A stretch of DNA of 64,000 nucleotides. It comes from Mortierella sp. BCC40632 (taxonomy: Eukaryota; Mortierellomycota; Mortierellomycetes; Mortierellales; Mortierellaceae). Positions 43,980 to 56,262 of this stretch are shown piece after piece. Location of the stretch: assembly GCA_011634665.1 (NCBI GenBank), contig WAEK01000001.1, positions 573,501-637,500 on the forward strand. Reading direction: 5' to 3'. The first letter of the stretch is position 1; every line of letters begins with the position of its first letter. Below the pieces are notes generated by a model. That model was not told the origin of the DNA. It worked only from the letters and a program-made list of their open reading frames with translations, and ran no database searches. The position numbers and the translations under genes are program-made.

Positions 43980-45056
43980 GTTGCTGCTTGTCACGAGTGA
44001 CAATGAAGTCGGGCTAGTTGTACTAAAAGATCGCTACAGGGACTTTGCAGGAGTCGAAAGATCGAATAGAAAGCACTATGAGTCCTCTGGAGTACAATGT
44101 TCCGATAAAGTAACCCTCCTAGCCTTAATGTCGGTGAGTGTTCACGATCCGGTGCAAGGTCTGTTCTCTACCAGCAAGGAAGAACCCTGTAGCTGAGTGG
44201 GAGAGCGGGAGAGAAGTGATGTTCTTGATTTGGAAGCGAGGAGCAGTGCACGGAACGCAGAAAGGAGGTCGGACGCTCGTATTCAAGCAGATGGACTATC
44301 GTGGAAGTTATGGAGGAAGCAAAAGGGCAAGAAGACTGGTAGTGCTGAAAGAGAAAGGAAAAGAAAAAAGGGAAAAGGAGAGAGGAAAAAAGAATAAAAT
44401 CGGACGCATGACCACGACCCAAGTGGATTTCTTGTGTGGGCCAAAAAATTAAAGGCGAAACACCATGGGTTTTCGTTCGTCGTTGGTACTAGTTCTGGAG
44501 ATACTAAATGGCGAAGATAGAAGTGGAAGAGCGAACGAGCGATTGAAGGAGAAGAGGAGTCTGAATGATGTCTGTTCAAGGGAATAGGAGATGATACGAT
44601 ACTCTCTACCTGTTCGGAGGCTGAGGTGCGATAACAAAACGTAAGAGATCATAGGAGATGATATGGGAGCTTGGATGGAAAACGGCCTCTTAGTCGTCTG
44701 TTGGAAGTGCATGCCAAGGGAGAAAACAAGGCCCTACTAGGAAGGCGCAGAGAATAGCTATTGGTGATAAAGAAGTATTGTCGACGAAGAGGTATTAAAA
44801 CAGTCTTGGCACATATGGTCCCTGAGTAGGAGCAGATAAACGAACTCGTCAAGCTCTATCAGATCGGGCGCCAGCCCGCCTGAACTCTCCTGTGTGCCCC
44901 CCCCCCATTCTTGAAGGACTATGGTCGAGACCGGACAAGCCACTGCCAGCTTCGCAACTGTGCCCAGACTCATCACACATTTTCCTTCTCTGCATTCATC
45001 GACGGTTGCCACACATCTTTTTTTCTTTCTTCGTTTCATTTGGTCCAGCAGTATCA
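43980..45056. other. Divergent intergenic region, oligopeptidase to SPT4
   Basis: About 1.1 kb between divergently transcribed genes, so it probably holds both promoters. It has GA-rich sequence near 44310-44395. No additional gene or RNA is recognisable. Confidence 0.5.
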
Positions 45057-45868
45057 ATGTCCAGCATCATCCCCCCCGACAAGAAGCAGCTCAGAGCTTG
45101 TCTGCTCTGCTCGCTCATCAAGGTACCAGGATTTACCAATGATAATTTGTTATCAGTACCCTTTCCCATACATGTGCATCCAGCTAATCTGAAAGCTTCT
45201 TTTCCTCTGTCTCTTCTCTTTATCAATGTTCAACACAACAGAAACAAGAGCAGTTCCTCAAGAGCGGATGTGACAATTGTGAATCGCTTCTGGGCATGAG
45301 AGGTGTTTTGGACAGAGTCTTGGATTGCACTAGTCAACACTTTGATGGGTAAATGGACTGAAGCAGCTTATTTTGACAGGAACCCGAGGAAAATACCCTT
45401 GGTAATGCAGTATGGCCGTGTTATCTCTTCTCTCAACTCAGAAAGTTTTTCTTTATATCTCTGTGGATTCTGTACTATAGAATGATTGCAGTCATGCAAC
45501 CATCAGAAAGCTGGGTCGCCAAATGGCAGCGTGTTGGTAAGTCGTCGAGAGGTCGATTCAGCAGGACAATAGCAAGTGGTTGCCGTTTTCTTTTTTTTTT
45601 TTTTACTCTGATCGCCCTCACTTACGCTCCCATACTGATTAACGTCCTAGACAAATTCGAGAAGGGAATCTATGCAGTGTCAGTACAAGGAACTTTGCCA
45701 GAGGATATTGAGGATGAGATTGAGGCCAAGGGAATCAGATATAGACCAAGGTACGGGAAGGACACTCATTGAAGACAAACTTTGTCCATGGTTAATCTGA
45801 ACACTAAAACTTACACTGATCTGTGGTTCATTGTATCAACCTATAGGGATGGCTCCGCCAGGGATTAG
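45057..45868 (+). CDS. SPT4: Transcription elongation factor SPT4, five exons
   Basis: Small zinc-binding partner of SPT5 in the DSIF complex, acting in RNA polymerase II elongation in the nucleus. Exons: 45057-45122, 45242-45348, 45481-45536, 45651-45750 and 45847-45868; sum 351 nt, 116 residues, all GT/AG. The four zinc-ligand cysteines are seen as ACLLCSL and GCDNCESLLG. The SPT4 signature runs LDCTSQHFDGMIAVMQPSES across the exon 2-3 joint, followed by SWVAKWQRVDKFEKGIYAVSV and a C-terminal GIRYRPRDGSARD. Length matches the family (about 100-120). It converges with CIAO1, with ~230 bp between stop codons. Confidence 0.95.
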
Positions 45869-46100
45869 CTGCGATGAGGACAATCAACACAGCCACAGGA
45901 AGACAACTGCAGTTTTCACAGTGAGAACAAACAGGGTACTGTAGATACCTCTGTGATCAGCACACATCAACTTCTTTGTATATTATCGGAACACACCCTT
46001 GCCATAATAAAGCATGGTGGAGAGAAAGAAAGGATAGAAGGATCTGAATGGTTGAAGGGGGGGGGGGCCTTTCAGGCGTCTTTATACAATGCTGTCTCTA

Positions 46101-47963
46101 CTATTCTCTAACGACTCTCCAGATGCGTACAGATCCATCATCTCCTCCCGAGGCTAGCCAGTCGCCGTGCTCCTCATTAGGATACCAGGCAACTGAATTA
46201 ATATCGCTGGTTCCGTGAGCATTCTTGGCCGTAGCCAATACAACACCCTGGTATAGTGTTCCGGGCTCATTGGTGGCTCTGATCTGCTCCTCCGTACGCA
46301 TCTCTCGGTTGTCATCCTGAATTTCGAATACACGAATGGTGTTATCTGCTCCTGCAGAGGCAACGAGTGCATGGGCTTTAGACCAAGATACGGAGTAAAT
46401 GCATCGGTCATGTTGTCCCACGACGGTTGCCACACACTTCCACACTGCCTCACCACGACGAGGCGTTACAATGCCTTGGAGATTTCCAGGCTTGTACCGT
46501 TGCCAGATCTTGAGTGTCTGATCAGCGCTGGCCGAGACGAGGCGCTCACCAGAAGGGTCAAAATCAATTGCCCACACTGTCGAGTCGTGACCCTGAAGGG
46601 AGTCTGCACAATACCAATCATCATCGTCATCTCTCCAGATCTTAATAGTGTCGTCATAGCTTGCCGATGCCAAAAGCTATGTTGGGTGAGAGTCGTGCAT
46701 ATCGGTTAGTTTTGTAGTACTAGTGCGTTGTACATTTCTTTTTTTTTTTTTTTTTTTTTTTTCAGATTGTGGTCATCTATGACTCAAGACGGCCATCAAA
46801 ACACACTATATAGTATTACCTCTTCTGCTGGGTGCCAGACAACCATCTTGACATCCTGTGTATGCTCTTGTAAAACACTAAGACATTCAAAGTCATTATC
46901 CTCCTCAACTTCCCAGATCCAGACACTCTTGTCACGGCTGCAGGTAGCCAACAGCGCGCCACTCTTGGACCATGCTATTGATTTTGTTTCGTTTTCATGC
47001 CCCTCTAGGGTGGCGACACACTCGTAATCTGAATATTTTTGCGCATGTTGTTGTTTGTCGATAGGTCGTATCCAATGATCCAATGGTTTAGTATCCGGTT
47101 TCCAGTATCCAATAGCCGTTTGAACACATGAGAGAAAGGCGAGAAAGAGAAAGAGAACAAGGCAGAAAAAAAATAATAAAAAAAGAGGGTAGAGAATGGA
47201 ACCAAGAAGCGAGCCATTAGTAATGGGCAAAGAAAAGAGTCAATATAGAGTTTCATGGCACGCCTTCACCATGAACAGACAACCTCGCTTCCGATCTGAT
47301 CCGTCCAGGTGATAAACACAAAAATGCGGGAGATTCTCATAGGTTCGCTGTGCCCCACCTCTCAGAAGAGAGAGAGAGAGACAAAGAGAGTGAGGGTTGC
47401 TCTCAACCAAATGCTATAGTTTTCTAGAGTGGCCTCTTTGCTCATTTTTTCTTTACGTTTACATACCTCCATTGCCATCCTCGTCCTTTTCCCAGATCCC
47501 GGTTGTCGCATCAAAGGAACCCGTGGCAAGTTGGCGGCCGTCTGGAGACCAGGCTACACTACGGATCGTCCGTTTATGAGCACCCTCGAGAATGCCTGTG
47601 CACTGCCACTGTGTCGGGTCCTGGGGGTTCGTTGCCTGCCAGATACGGACCGTCTTGTCGCCAGAGCAGGTTGCGAGAATAGGCTTTGTCGGGTGCCAGG
47701 CTGCGCACCACACCCTGTCTTCATGACCTAGAGAGACAGAACGTTGTACATTGGATAGTCAAGGTCCATTACAAGTTAATTTAGTGGGCTGAGAAAAACG
47801 AAAATGAAAAAAAAAAAAAAGGACATGGCGAATCATGCACAGGGGACTGCAATGGCTAAAGGAAAAGAGAGAGGGCTTGCTCAATGTTCCAGTCTCTTCC
47901 TCCACTCTAGTGAAGCATAGACGCCTCACCTTGGAGCTCTGCAAGCTGTTCCAAGCGTGGCAT
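46101..47963 (-). CDS. CIA1: Cytosolic iron-sulfur assembly WD40 protein CIAO1/CIA1, four exons
   Basis: Targeting subunit of the cytosolic Fe-S assembly machinery, binding client apoproteins with MMS19- and MIP18-type partners. Minus-strand exons: 47963-47930, 47727-47467, 47028-46820 and 46676-46101; sum 1080 nt, 359 residues. It starts [20 protein letters not shown] repeats are visible throughout, e.g. [115 protein letters not shown] and [17 protein letters not shown], giving seven blades. The VWEVE-like, D-rich insert between blades is typical of CIAO1 rather than other WD40 proteins. Downstream overlap with SPT4 is avoided by a short convergent spacer. Upstream lies GA/CT-rich sequence, a probable promoter. 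Confidence 0.93.
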
Positions 47964-48105
47964 TTTGGGCGTCGTGTCGTGTCGTTTCGTGACAATCTCG
48001 CAGGGGTGTTGGTGAATGTGGGCTTGTGTCGATGGTCGACTGGATGAGAGACGAGGACTGATTCTCTGGAGAGGGTGGGAAAGAGAGCTGCAAAGGAGGC
48101 AAGGG

Positions 48106-48137
<32 letters not shown>

Positions 48138-49584
48138 CGGGGGAGACAGGAGGAGAGAAAGACGAGAAAGTCGGCAGACCAGGGCAAGCACGCCGTGGTG
48201 AAGGAAGGAGAGAGAGAGAGAGCGCCTCGTCGTAGTAGGGCGCAGTTGCAACTGCTGCATTTGGGCGCTGTGTGGGCCTAGAAAATTTTTCTGGCGACAC
48301 TTTGCCCCCTCTTCTTTCTTCTCTCTCTCTCTCTCTCTTCTCTCCCGATCCCCACTCTCCCTTTCCGATCAATCCATCTTCCCCATTGCTGTAAGTACTC
48401 TCTTCTAACCACAACGCGTAGACACACACACACACGCGCACGCGCGTATGTGTAGCTCATTCGCTTGGAATGATGACAACTCAATAACTATACCAGGACC
48501 AACAGTCCAATGATCCGTATACATCTCTAAGAAGTTCTGACCTTTCCCATCGAGCATTCTCTTTCCTCTGAGAACCGCCCACCTCTCAGGCCTCAGCCAC
48601 TGAGTGGTAGCCGAGCAACCCGTGATAGAGTAAACAGAATGCTAACAGTCTGCTCTTGTTGCATCCCTCTGATATCTAGGACCACTTTCCCCATTTCTTC
48701 AAGCAGAGTAGAATGCAGATAGCTTTTTTTTTTAAAGATGATAGAACTGAATAAATTATTTTTGCTATGCACCGCCAGACCCTATATTTGAAAGGATCTC
48801 TGTGAATCAATCTGATAGATAATTCTGAGTGCCTTTTGGAGCATCACGAGGAGATAGATTTTTGGAGGCTGTGAGATATCAGCGATGAGAGGGAGGGAGG
48901 AATCTTGAACCTGTCATCGATCCTACTGTATCGAACATTTGAAGTGGGGGGAATGTGCAACAAGGCTGGACCATGGAGCACTCTGTGTTTTTTTCTTTTC
49001 TCTCTCCCTTCGTCGTTTTTTTTTTTTTTTTTTTTTCGCAGTCGCAATTGCGGACTTTTGGAGGCATATTTTGACCCAAGAACTGACCAACCCATCTGCA
49101 GATTTTTTTTCCAAAAGCCATTGGATAGGACTGGGAAACCAACCCAAGTCACACTTGGCTTGCCGAGTATAAAAGGAGCCCCTGCCCGCTCTTGTTTGAA
49201 CTCCATCGACTGTACTTACAGGATTTCTGTCTAGTACATTTCCAGTCTTTGTTTCCTAACTTAGACACACAGTTTACTCTCGACGATGAGTTAAAGTGCG
49301 CTGCCCGTAAAGGGAAGCGAAGCACGGGTCCGGCTCCTTTGGGGCCTTCCCGCTTGCTTATTGATGATCTTGTCTAGTCCGCTTTTAGGGCTATGATGAG
49401 GGCGGTCGCACATTCTGAGAGTTACTCTTCTTTCTTTTTTTTTCAAATCAAAAAAATCTTTGGGTGGGGATTTTGAGCAATATATGTAAACAATCTTCAG
49501 CCACCTGTCCCGTGCTTTTGATCTTGTTCTGTGCGATTCAGCGATTCAGCCATTCCAGAGTGAGAAAGTGAGAGAGAACACGAA
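47964..49584. other. Intergenic region upstream of CIAO1 and CMC4
   Basis: Divergent genes flank this 1.6-kb region. It has GA-rich runs at 48100-48230, CT-rich runs at 48315-48350, a CA/CG alternating stretch at 48421-48449 and a T-run at 49015-49036. No coding sequence is recognised. A TATA-like box is annotated separately. Confidence 0.5.
49168..49175 (+). promoter_or_regulatory. TATA box-like element TATAAAAG
   Basis: A canonical TATAAAAG in the context GCCGAGTATAAAAGGAGCC, about 410 bp upstream of the CMC4 start. It could drive a CMC4 transcript with a long leader or an unidentified RNA. Only the motif is seen. Confidence 0.4.
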
Positions 49585-49797
49585 ATGAGCTCTACGACAG
49601 GCACTCATCCTTGTCACAAGGAGGCATGCGCCATTCAGTCCTGCCTAACAAAGAATGGATACCAGGAAAGCCGTTGCCGCGATGTCATTGAAAAGCTAGA
49701 GAAATGCTGCCAGGCTTTGATCGACGCAGGCGGATCGTCCCCTTCATGCCCAACCAAAAAATATTCCAGGAAGGACACTACCAACAAGACTCTGTAG
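49585..49797 (+). CDS. CMC4: CMC4-like twin CX9C mitochondrial intermembrane-space protein
   Basis: A 70-residue intronless protein. Its Cys pattern CHKEACAIQSC...YQESRC...KLEKCC closely resembles the CMC4/p8-MTCP1 family (human C-x3-ACEIQKCLQ...MESKC...LRKCC). Twin CX9C proteins are imported into the intermembrane space and oxidised by the Mia40/Erv1 relay; CMC4's precise job is poorly defined. The start is the only suitable ATG (MSSTTGTHPCHKEAC), and the length matches the family (68-75). There is no N-terminal presequence, as expected for Mia40 substrates. Both neighbours are at least 1.6 kb away. Confidence 0.9.
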   Translation: MSSTTGTHPCHKEACAIQSCLTKNGYQESRCRDVIEKLEKCCQALIDAGGSSPSCPTKKYSRKDTTNKTL

Positions 49798-52415
49798 AGA
49801 CTGGAGACAGCGCTCTTTGTCCCTTCCTTGGCAGATGCAGTTCACAGGCAGGTTAAAAGGGCTAACTTTTGAAGGAATAAAGACCCCCATATTTTTACAC
49901 CAAAGGTTATCCTCAAGACGAGCCATTTGAGGTTGTCATGGAAGGCAAAAGGGCGCAATGTCACGGGATATGCAGTGGTGGTGGTAGTGGCAAACACAGA
50001 AGGAATAAACCACGGCGAATATCCCAACCACTCTCTGTCGCTCGCTCACTCGTTACCAGGAAGGGAACAAAGCTAATTAAGCATAGTTCAGCATTCGCAA
50101 AAGGTATCTCCTTGACTCTCGGGACCGATTGCCCTCCCCATCAATCAACCCGTTGCACTTTTGTGTACCAGGTCTTGACCATATTGGCGAAAGCGCACAT
50201 CCCTCACTCTATTTTTGCCAGTATGCGCACGCATGCGGTGATCGATGCTGTACAGTACTGTAAATTAGAGATGGCATCAGGAACTAAGAGTCCACACTGA
50301 ACAAAGAGATCGATTCCTCCCCTTCTGCTGAGATTGGGCGTAAATGAAGGGTGGCGGGGCAGAGGCTCTAGTGCAGAGCACACTGACATCACACTGTGAG
50401 CGGTCCGGGTAAATTTTCAGGAAAGGTGTATGCTTGAGCATCTCTTTGATTCTCTCCGAGGCTCTGACTGTCGAAAAGAATTCAGGAACCGAGGGAAGAA
50501 AAGAAGAAAAGGAGAGTAGGTCAAGTCTCCTGGGATCTCAAGATGAGTTGATACACCACTACTGTCCCTGGCTTCCTTCCCTTCTACCCCTGGAGAGGTT
50601 GTGGTCATGGCAGAGGCGCTTGTCCGCTATGGCTCTTCGATCTTGTGGAGAAACACCAGCTAAGAGGGGAGTGAACAGTCGTATGAGTAGCAACGCTGTT
50701 ACAGCTAAAAAGTCAACGACCGAAGAATGGCGCTCGATCAGTCTCGGGCTAGGTCTTTCCAAGTTGAGAAAAGCAAAAGAGAATGAGGAGGGGGGAGGGT
50801 GAGGGTGAGAATGGCGACTATAAATACCCTTTCTGGGTGTAAACATTGGTGGTCAGGGTTATTCGTCAACGAAACTGCGAAGGCAGGGGAAGCCCCGAGC
50901 CTCATCGGTGATCTCCCCGCCATAGATTAGAACGGGCCGTCTGGCCCATGAAAGCACTGCCTTTCTCCTCCCCAATAATGAACAAATAAACAAATGCTTT
51001 TCGATTTGTTGCGCCCTCGGACTATTTTGGGCTCTGTTGGACACTTGACCCATCCATTCGTCTTGGGCTGGAAGGGCCGACTCGATTTGGCAAAGAAAGA
51101 GAAGTTGGACTCTTCAGGTACTGAGCCTGCAACATCTACGCGGTGCCAGCAAATAAGAGTCATGTATGGACACTTCCAGGCCAACTTCTCTACCCTCTCC
51201 TTGTGGATGAGAAGTTGGAGGTTTTCTTGGAAGAAGCAAAAGAAAAAAGAGGCTTACTCTTGTACTCTTGTCCTATTCTTGAACATGATACCTTCGCCTA
51301 TTTCTGCTCAATGGGCTGCTACCAGTCCAGCCATAAAGTAACACTTCAAGAGAGACGGTATAGGTCTTGTGAAATAAGAAAAAGTCTTATCTTGCTCCAT
51401 TTTGGCTATCTACACTCAAGGGATGGAGTGGTGTGCTGATGATGAATCAGTGAGACGAATAGCAAAAGTCGGTCCAGGGACCAAAGCGAAACTCTATTGG
51501 CCGCCACGCCTTCTCCTCTTCCTCTATCACTGTGTCCAGGGCCAAGAGTAGAGAAGAAGGGAAGAAAGAAAGAACTCTCTTAGTTTTCTTTTTTTTGCCG
51601 GGGAAAGGAGGACGGGAGGGCAGCAGAGATGGCCAAGAGGGCTCCTCTTTCCCCGGGGGCACCAAGAGTGAGAACTAGCTGGGAGTGGGGAGTAAGTGTG
51701 CTGGCTTGAAAAGGGTGAGACCAGTGAGGACGAGCGATTAATTACAATCGTTTTGCCGAAAGAAGGGGTCAACCACAAGAGGACGAACGGCGGGGGTACA
51801 GCTCTTTAGATTGCAAAACTTAGTGGGTGGACGAGAGTGAGAGCAGCAAAAACAAAAAAAAGTACTGTTGTTGGGTCACTGTCAATAAAGATACCACGCA
51901 AAGTGCGATGACTGTAAACCAGCCCATACTTACATCGCATGCACCCATGCTGATCGTGTTTGCACAGAAGGGGCGGACGCACGCTCCGTCAGTCAACCCT
52001 AAACCAAAAGAGCAGAGCCTGCGCCGCTGCTCTCCCCTTTGCAGTTCAGCTTCCTCAGTTCTCATTAACCTAGGCCCAATCTGGACATGAGTGGGTCGTC
52101 TGCCATCTATTTTTACAGCTCAAGAACAGGTACAACACCCGTTGGACCTGTCGCCTTCTTCCCTATAAATCCTTCCTCCTTCCCTGGCGCCGCTTTTTCT
52201 TCACTCCCCTTCCCCCTCCGGTCTTCCTCTCCCCTTCTCCTCTCCCCCGCCCACCGCCAACTTCTCTCTTAACGACCAACTACCGAATCACTTTTCATTC
52301 CCACACGATAGCCACCCCACTCTGCTTTTTTTACTTCTCTTGACACGATCCAACCTCACCTTTACCTTCTCCCTCAAGCCGCTTCTTCGACCTTTCACAT
52401 TCGTTTCACTTCATC
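49798..52415. other. Intergenic region, CMC4 to chitin deacetylase
   Basis: About 2.6 kb without a recognisable gene. Short open frames (for example 50434-50802 and 51143-51439) have no family resemblance and no splice-supported extension that I can defend. The last ~250 bp are CT-rich and look like the 5' leader of the chitin deacetylase gene. Confidence 0.5.
52164..52170 (+). promoter_or_regulatory. TATA box-like element TATAAAT upstream of chitin deacetylase
   Basis: TATAAAT in TTCCCTATAAATCC, 246 bp upstream of the start codon. It is followed by a CT-rich leader typical of strongly expressed fungal genes. Assigned from motif and position only. Confidence 0.5.
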
Positions 52416-53657
52416 ATGGTCAAAGTCTTCACTTCAATCGCCATTTTGGTAGTCTCCATTGCTGCCGTAAAGGCTCAATCCACTGGTCCCCTTGACGCAT
52501 CCAAGTACCCCCCTCCTGAAAAGATCCCTCCCATTAACTCGCCCGAAGTCCAGGCATGGCTCAAGGAGATTGACTTGACGGGTGCGCCCAGTATTCCTCT
52601 CCACAAGAACGAGGCCTGCGAAAAACCAATCCCAGGAGAGTACGTGCTTGTCTCCAAGTCTCACTAAAGACTTGGAGGAGGAGGAGAGGATTGAACCTAC
52701 TTCAAACATTTGCAACATGAAAGCTAGATATGAGCTCTCCCTTCTAACGTAAACCTGTTTACTTTGGATTTTAGGTGTCGCTGGACTTGCGACGCGTGTC
52801 CCGCAGATGACATTACGTTCTGTCCTCTACCCAACACTTGGGGACTGACCTTTGACGACGGTCCAAATGTGGCGACGCCAAAGCTTTTGGACTTTCTCAA
52901 AGAAAAGAACCACAAGGCTTCGTTCTTCCTTATTGGTGGCAACGTTCTTCAGCTCCCAGATGTTGTCCGCCGTGAGGTGGCCGAAGGTCACCATCTTGCC
53001 TCTCACACTTGGTCTCATCATGCGCTCACAAGCTTGACCAACGAGCAGATTGTGGCTGAGATGAAGTGGACAGAGAAGATTGTCATGGACGCCACTGGTT
53101 TGAGACTCAAGTACATGCGCCCACCCTATGGCGACATTAACAACCGTGTCCGGTTCGTGCTCCAGAAGCTTGGCTACTTGGTTGTTGACTGGACTGGAGA
53201 TGAATTTGATACAAACGACTGGAAGCTTCCCGAGAAAAAGATGACGATGAATTGGGTGGTTGGAAACATGACAGAGTCGTTGGATAAATATGTCAAGTCG
53301 GACAAGAGCAAGGGCTTCTACTGTCTTGAGCATGACCAGACCCCTGAGACAGTCGATGCTGCCATTCAGCTGATCCCCCTCGGTGAGGCAAGAAACATTT
53401 CAATGGCTCCCATTCCTGTGTGCGAGAGCGATGCCTTTGGCTACCAGAGCGGAAGCACGGCCCCAAATGTAACGAGCTCCGCGGCCGTCCCCACGGGCTC
53501 ATCCACAACCGGAGCCAGTCCTAAGAGCTCGAACACCTCTCCTACTTCTGTTCCTACCACAACAAAAAGCCCCGCCAGTGCTGGTGTTCGTAACCAGGCC
53601 CTTTCGATGGGTGGAGCTGTTGCTGCACTGGCCATGGCTGTTGCACTTCTTGCTTAG
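52416..53657 (+). CDS. GPI-anchored chitin deacetylase (CE4, polysaccharide deacetylase), two exons
   Basis: Secreted enzyme that removes acetyl groups from cell-wall chitin to give chitosan. Exons 52416-52639 and 52775-53657 give 368 residues. A signal peptide is clear (MVKVFTSIAILVVSIAAVKA|QS). The NodB domain starts after a Cys-rich CRWTCDACPADDITFC. It has motif 1 TFDDGP (residues 100-105, metal-binding Asp), motif 2 SHTWSHHA (H-x3-H), motif 3 RPPYGD, motif 4 VVDWTGDEFDTNDW and motif 5 LEHDQ. The C-terminal ~70 residues are Ser/Thr-rich (SSTTGASPKSSNTS) and end in a hydrophobic stretch GAVAALAMAVALLA, a GPI-attachment signal, so the enzyme is probably held at the plasma membrane or wall. 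An AATAAA signal follows at about 53713. This family is expanded in zygomycete fungi. Confidence 0.93.
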
Positions 53658-56262
53658 ATCGACATTTTTTTGGCCTGTATTTATCTTTCATGTAACTACT
53701 AGAGTAGTGTGTAATAAACGCGTAGAAGAGTTACTTTATCTGTTCGCTTTCGACTGTCCCGCGTCGATCTATCTCTGTAAAAGGGTGAGCCTTCATAGGT
53801 CCGCATAGCAACTTTGCCACGCATTGACCCGCCTTCTTTTTTTGGGCGGAACTTTTTTTTTTTTTTTTTTTTCTAAAAGTCTCTTGAGTTCATGCAGCTT
53901 CTCTCTTCCTCTTTTTAGGGACGATTGCGTGTGTGCAAACAACAGACTCACTCTTCTGTAGAGAAAAAAATATCCTCCCCCCCCCCCAGACCCGACCGAT
54001 CGCATGAATCGCTGGACAAAAGGGGAGGACGCGCTCTGAAAGAAAGGACACACAATTGCGTCAAGCCAACGCAGAGGCAGGGATTCTTCATGTGCCTTTT
54101 CCCCCTTACCCCATTGTTTCCCACTGCCTCCCATACTTCCCATGGGTTCTTTACCTCAAGGGTCAGTTTTTTCCAGTTGCCTAAGAGTGGCCAGGTTGAG
54201 GATGTGAAGCAAGGGAGTGGTCGCACAAAAAGGAAATCGAGCCGCAACACAGGTCGTACAAGTAGGACCATCCGACGCGGCAGATATCCCCTCTTTTTTT
54301 TTTTTTTTTTTTTTTTTCAGATGCATGTCGCAAAAGATTATGGGCATCTCATCCGCGGCCTTATAGGGTGAAATCATGCTCGAACCACTTTGCTGCTCCC
54401 AGTGCTTTGTCCCGTCGGTGGGAGGAGAAGGTGTCTTCCTTCTCTCGTTCTCTCTGGTACCCTGTTCCTGATTTTCTCTTGCTTAGTCCGCAGTTTCTCT
54501 CCAGTGTACTCTCTCCGCCATTCCAGAAACGCGCCGATGGCTGAAGTGAATGAGAGAAAGGGAGAGTTTGGATGCCTCCTTCTCCCAGTTCAAGAGTTGC
54601 GCTGTTGATCTCGATCCAGAGGTTGCCAACTATTCCCCTTGTTTGTCGCTCCTCTGTCTCATAATTGCCGCTTCGTCTATTCGATGAGCAAACCCTGCTC
54701 CGCACATCTCTTTCTCTTACCTTCTTTCTCACTTAGACCCCTGCGTTTATGCAAGACGAGGAACCAAGCCTAGCAATTCAGACTGCTGAGACCCGATGGC
54801 TGACCCGATCCACGGAGCGGACAAAGACGGTCCACATCTCAAGACTTTCGTCCTTGCCCAGCCCACTCTGCTTACCCACTCACCCTATTAGCCTCGGGTA
54901 CTTCAGCCCCGCTATCCATTATTGTCTCTCTTCTCTTCGCCTCATTCAATTTATTTTCCTCGGCACCCTCTTTTTTTTTTTTTTTTTTTGTCTGACTGTG
55001 GTGGTGGCGAGGCTATTCTTGTTTGAGATGAGCATTTTTTTTTTTTTTTTTTTTTTGCCCTAATATGACCATTGGTTCCAAGATCAAGGGCCGTCAGCCC
55101 CTGGTGGCGGACGGTCCTCAATCTTGGATGCACCCATCAATGGCTCTCACCGGTAGCCGCTTGCTTGTTTGCCTGTCATCACTATCTCTGGCGTCGGAGA
55201 GTCGAGGATGAGGTGTAAGGTGCAATGTTCCGCATTCCATTCTTTGGCACGGTTGTCAGCTTACTGGTCAAACACCGGCTGGGGCGCCAACCCAGAGACA
55301 ATATGAACCCAATCTTCGCCACACTCTCCCCCAGTTTCAGGCACCCCTCGGTGGGCGGGGGAGCGGAACGAGGAGAGAGTGGGGCGTGTGTGGGAAGAGT
55401 ATTTATGTGTGTGTGGATGTGAGAGTGGGTGCAGACGTGGATCTTGTCGAGGATCAAACACGATGACCAAAAGGAACGGGAGGCACAAAAAAAGGCAAAA
55501 AGTCATTTAAGTGCCATGGCGTCCTCGACCTACAAAGTCAGGTCAATGCCATGTTAGGTCAGGTTAGATCGAGTCAGGAGCAGGCGCAGGAGCGGGAACA
55601 GGCGTAGGAGCAGGTGCAACTGCGAATACAGGCGTGGAAAGGAATAACGGGCCCGCTGTGTATATGGAACACGTTGCCGGACAGGCGCGGATGACAACCT
55701 CAAACTTCAGACAGATGCGAACAGGCACGACAGGCACGGCACTACTCGCGGTGAGAAGGGGTGAAAAGGGGCAGGGAGAGCAGGCTTTGGCCGAGACAAA
55801 GAAAACACGCAGGGCGACGGTGGCCCGCGGGTCCAATCCACCATGTTATCCAAGCCGCGTTGCATCAATCCTCGTCTGCTCAGCCTGTTCGTCTCTTTTT
55901 TCTTTCTTTTCTTTCTCTGTTCCTCTTGTCGTCTTATTTTTTCTTTTTCCTTTCTTGCTCGGCCTGTTCCCTGTCCTTCTCTGCCCCATTCACCCCTGAC
56001 TCGACCCCGCTGGCCATTGTCACCACACCGCCTTCTCCCTGCGGGCAGCTTCCTCTACACGACCCTTTTCTTTTTTAATACTTTTTTTCTCTTCCTTCTC
56101 CTCCATCTCTATCCTTTTCTCTCTTACGTCCACTTTCTCTCACCTTTTCTCTCTCCTGAATGTCGACTGCGGTTCTATCACCTCTGCTCGACCACCCACT
56201 TACAGAACAGAGCCGACCCATGTCGACACACGACCACACTGGATCTGGGCCGCCGGCTCTAA
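53658..56262. other. Intergenic region, chitin deacetylase to RasGEF
   Basis: About 2.6 kb. It includes T-runs at 53850-53872, 54295-54317, 54970-54989 and 55036-55057. A short GCAGGAGC-type tandem repeat lies at 55575-55630, and CT-rich sequence from 55870 probably forms the RasGEF leader. No gene is recognised. Confidence 0.5.

Noticed and set aside
49388..49432. C/D-box-like motifs (ATGATGA ... CTGA)
   Set aside because: The boxes are only about 25 nt apart with no terminal stem; chance occurrence is likely.
51143..51439. 98-codon ORF in the CMC4 to chitin deacetylase interval
   Set aside because: No recognisable motif or splice-linked extension; cannot be told from chance.
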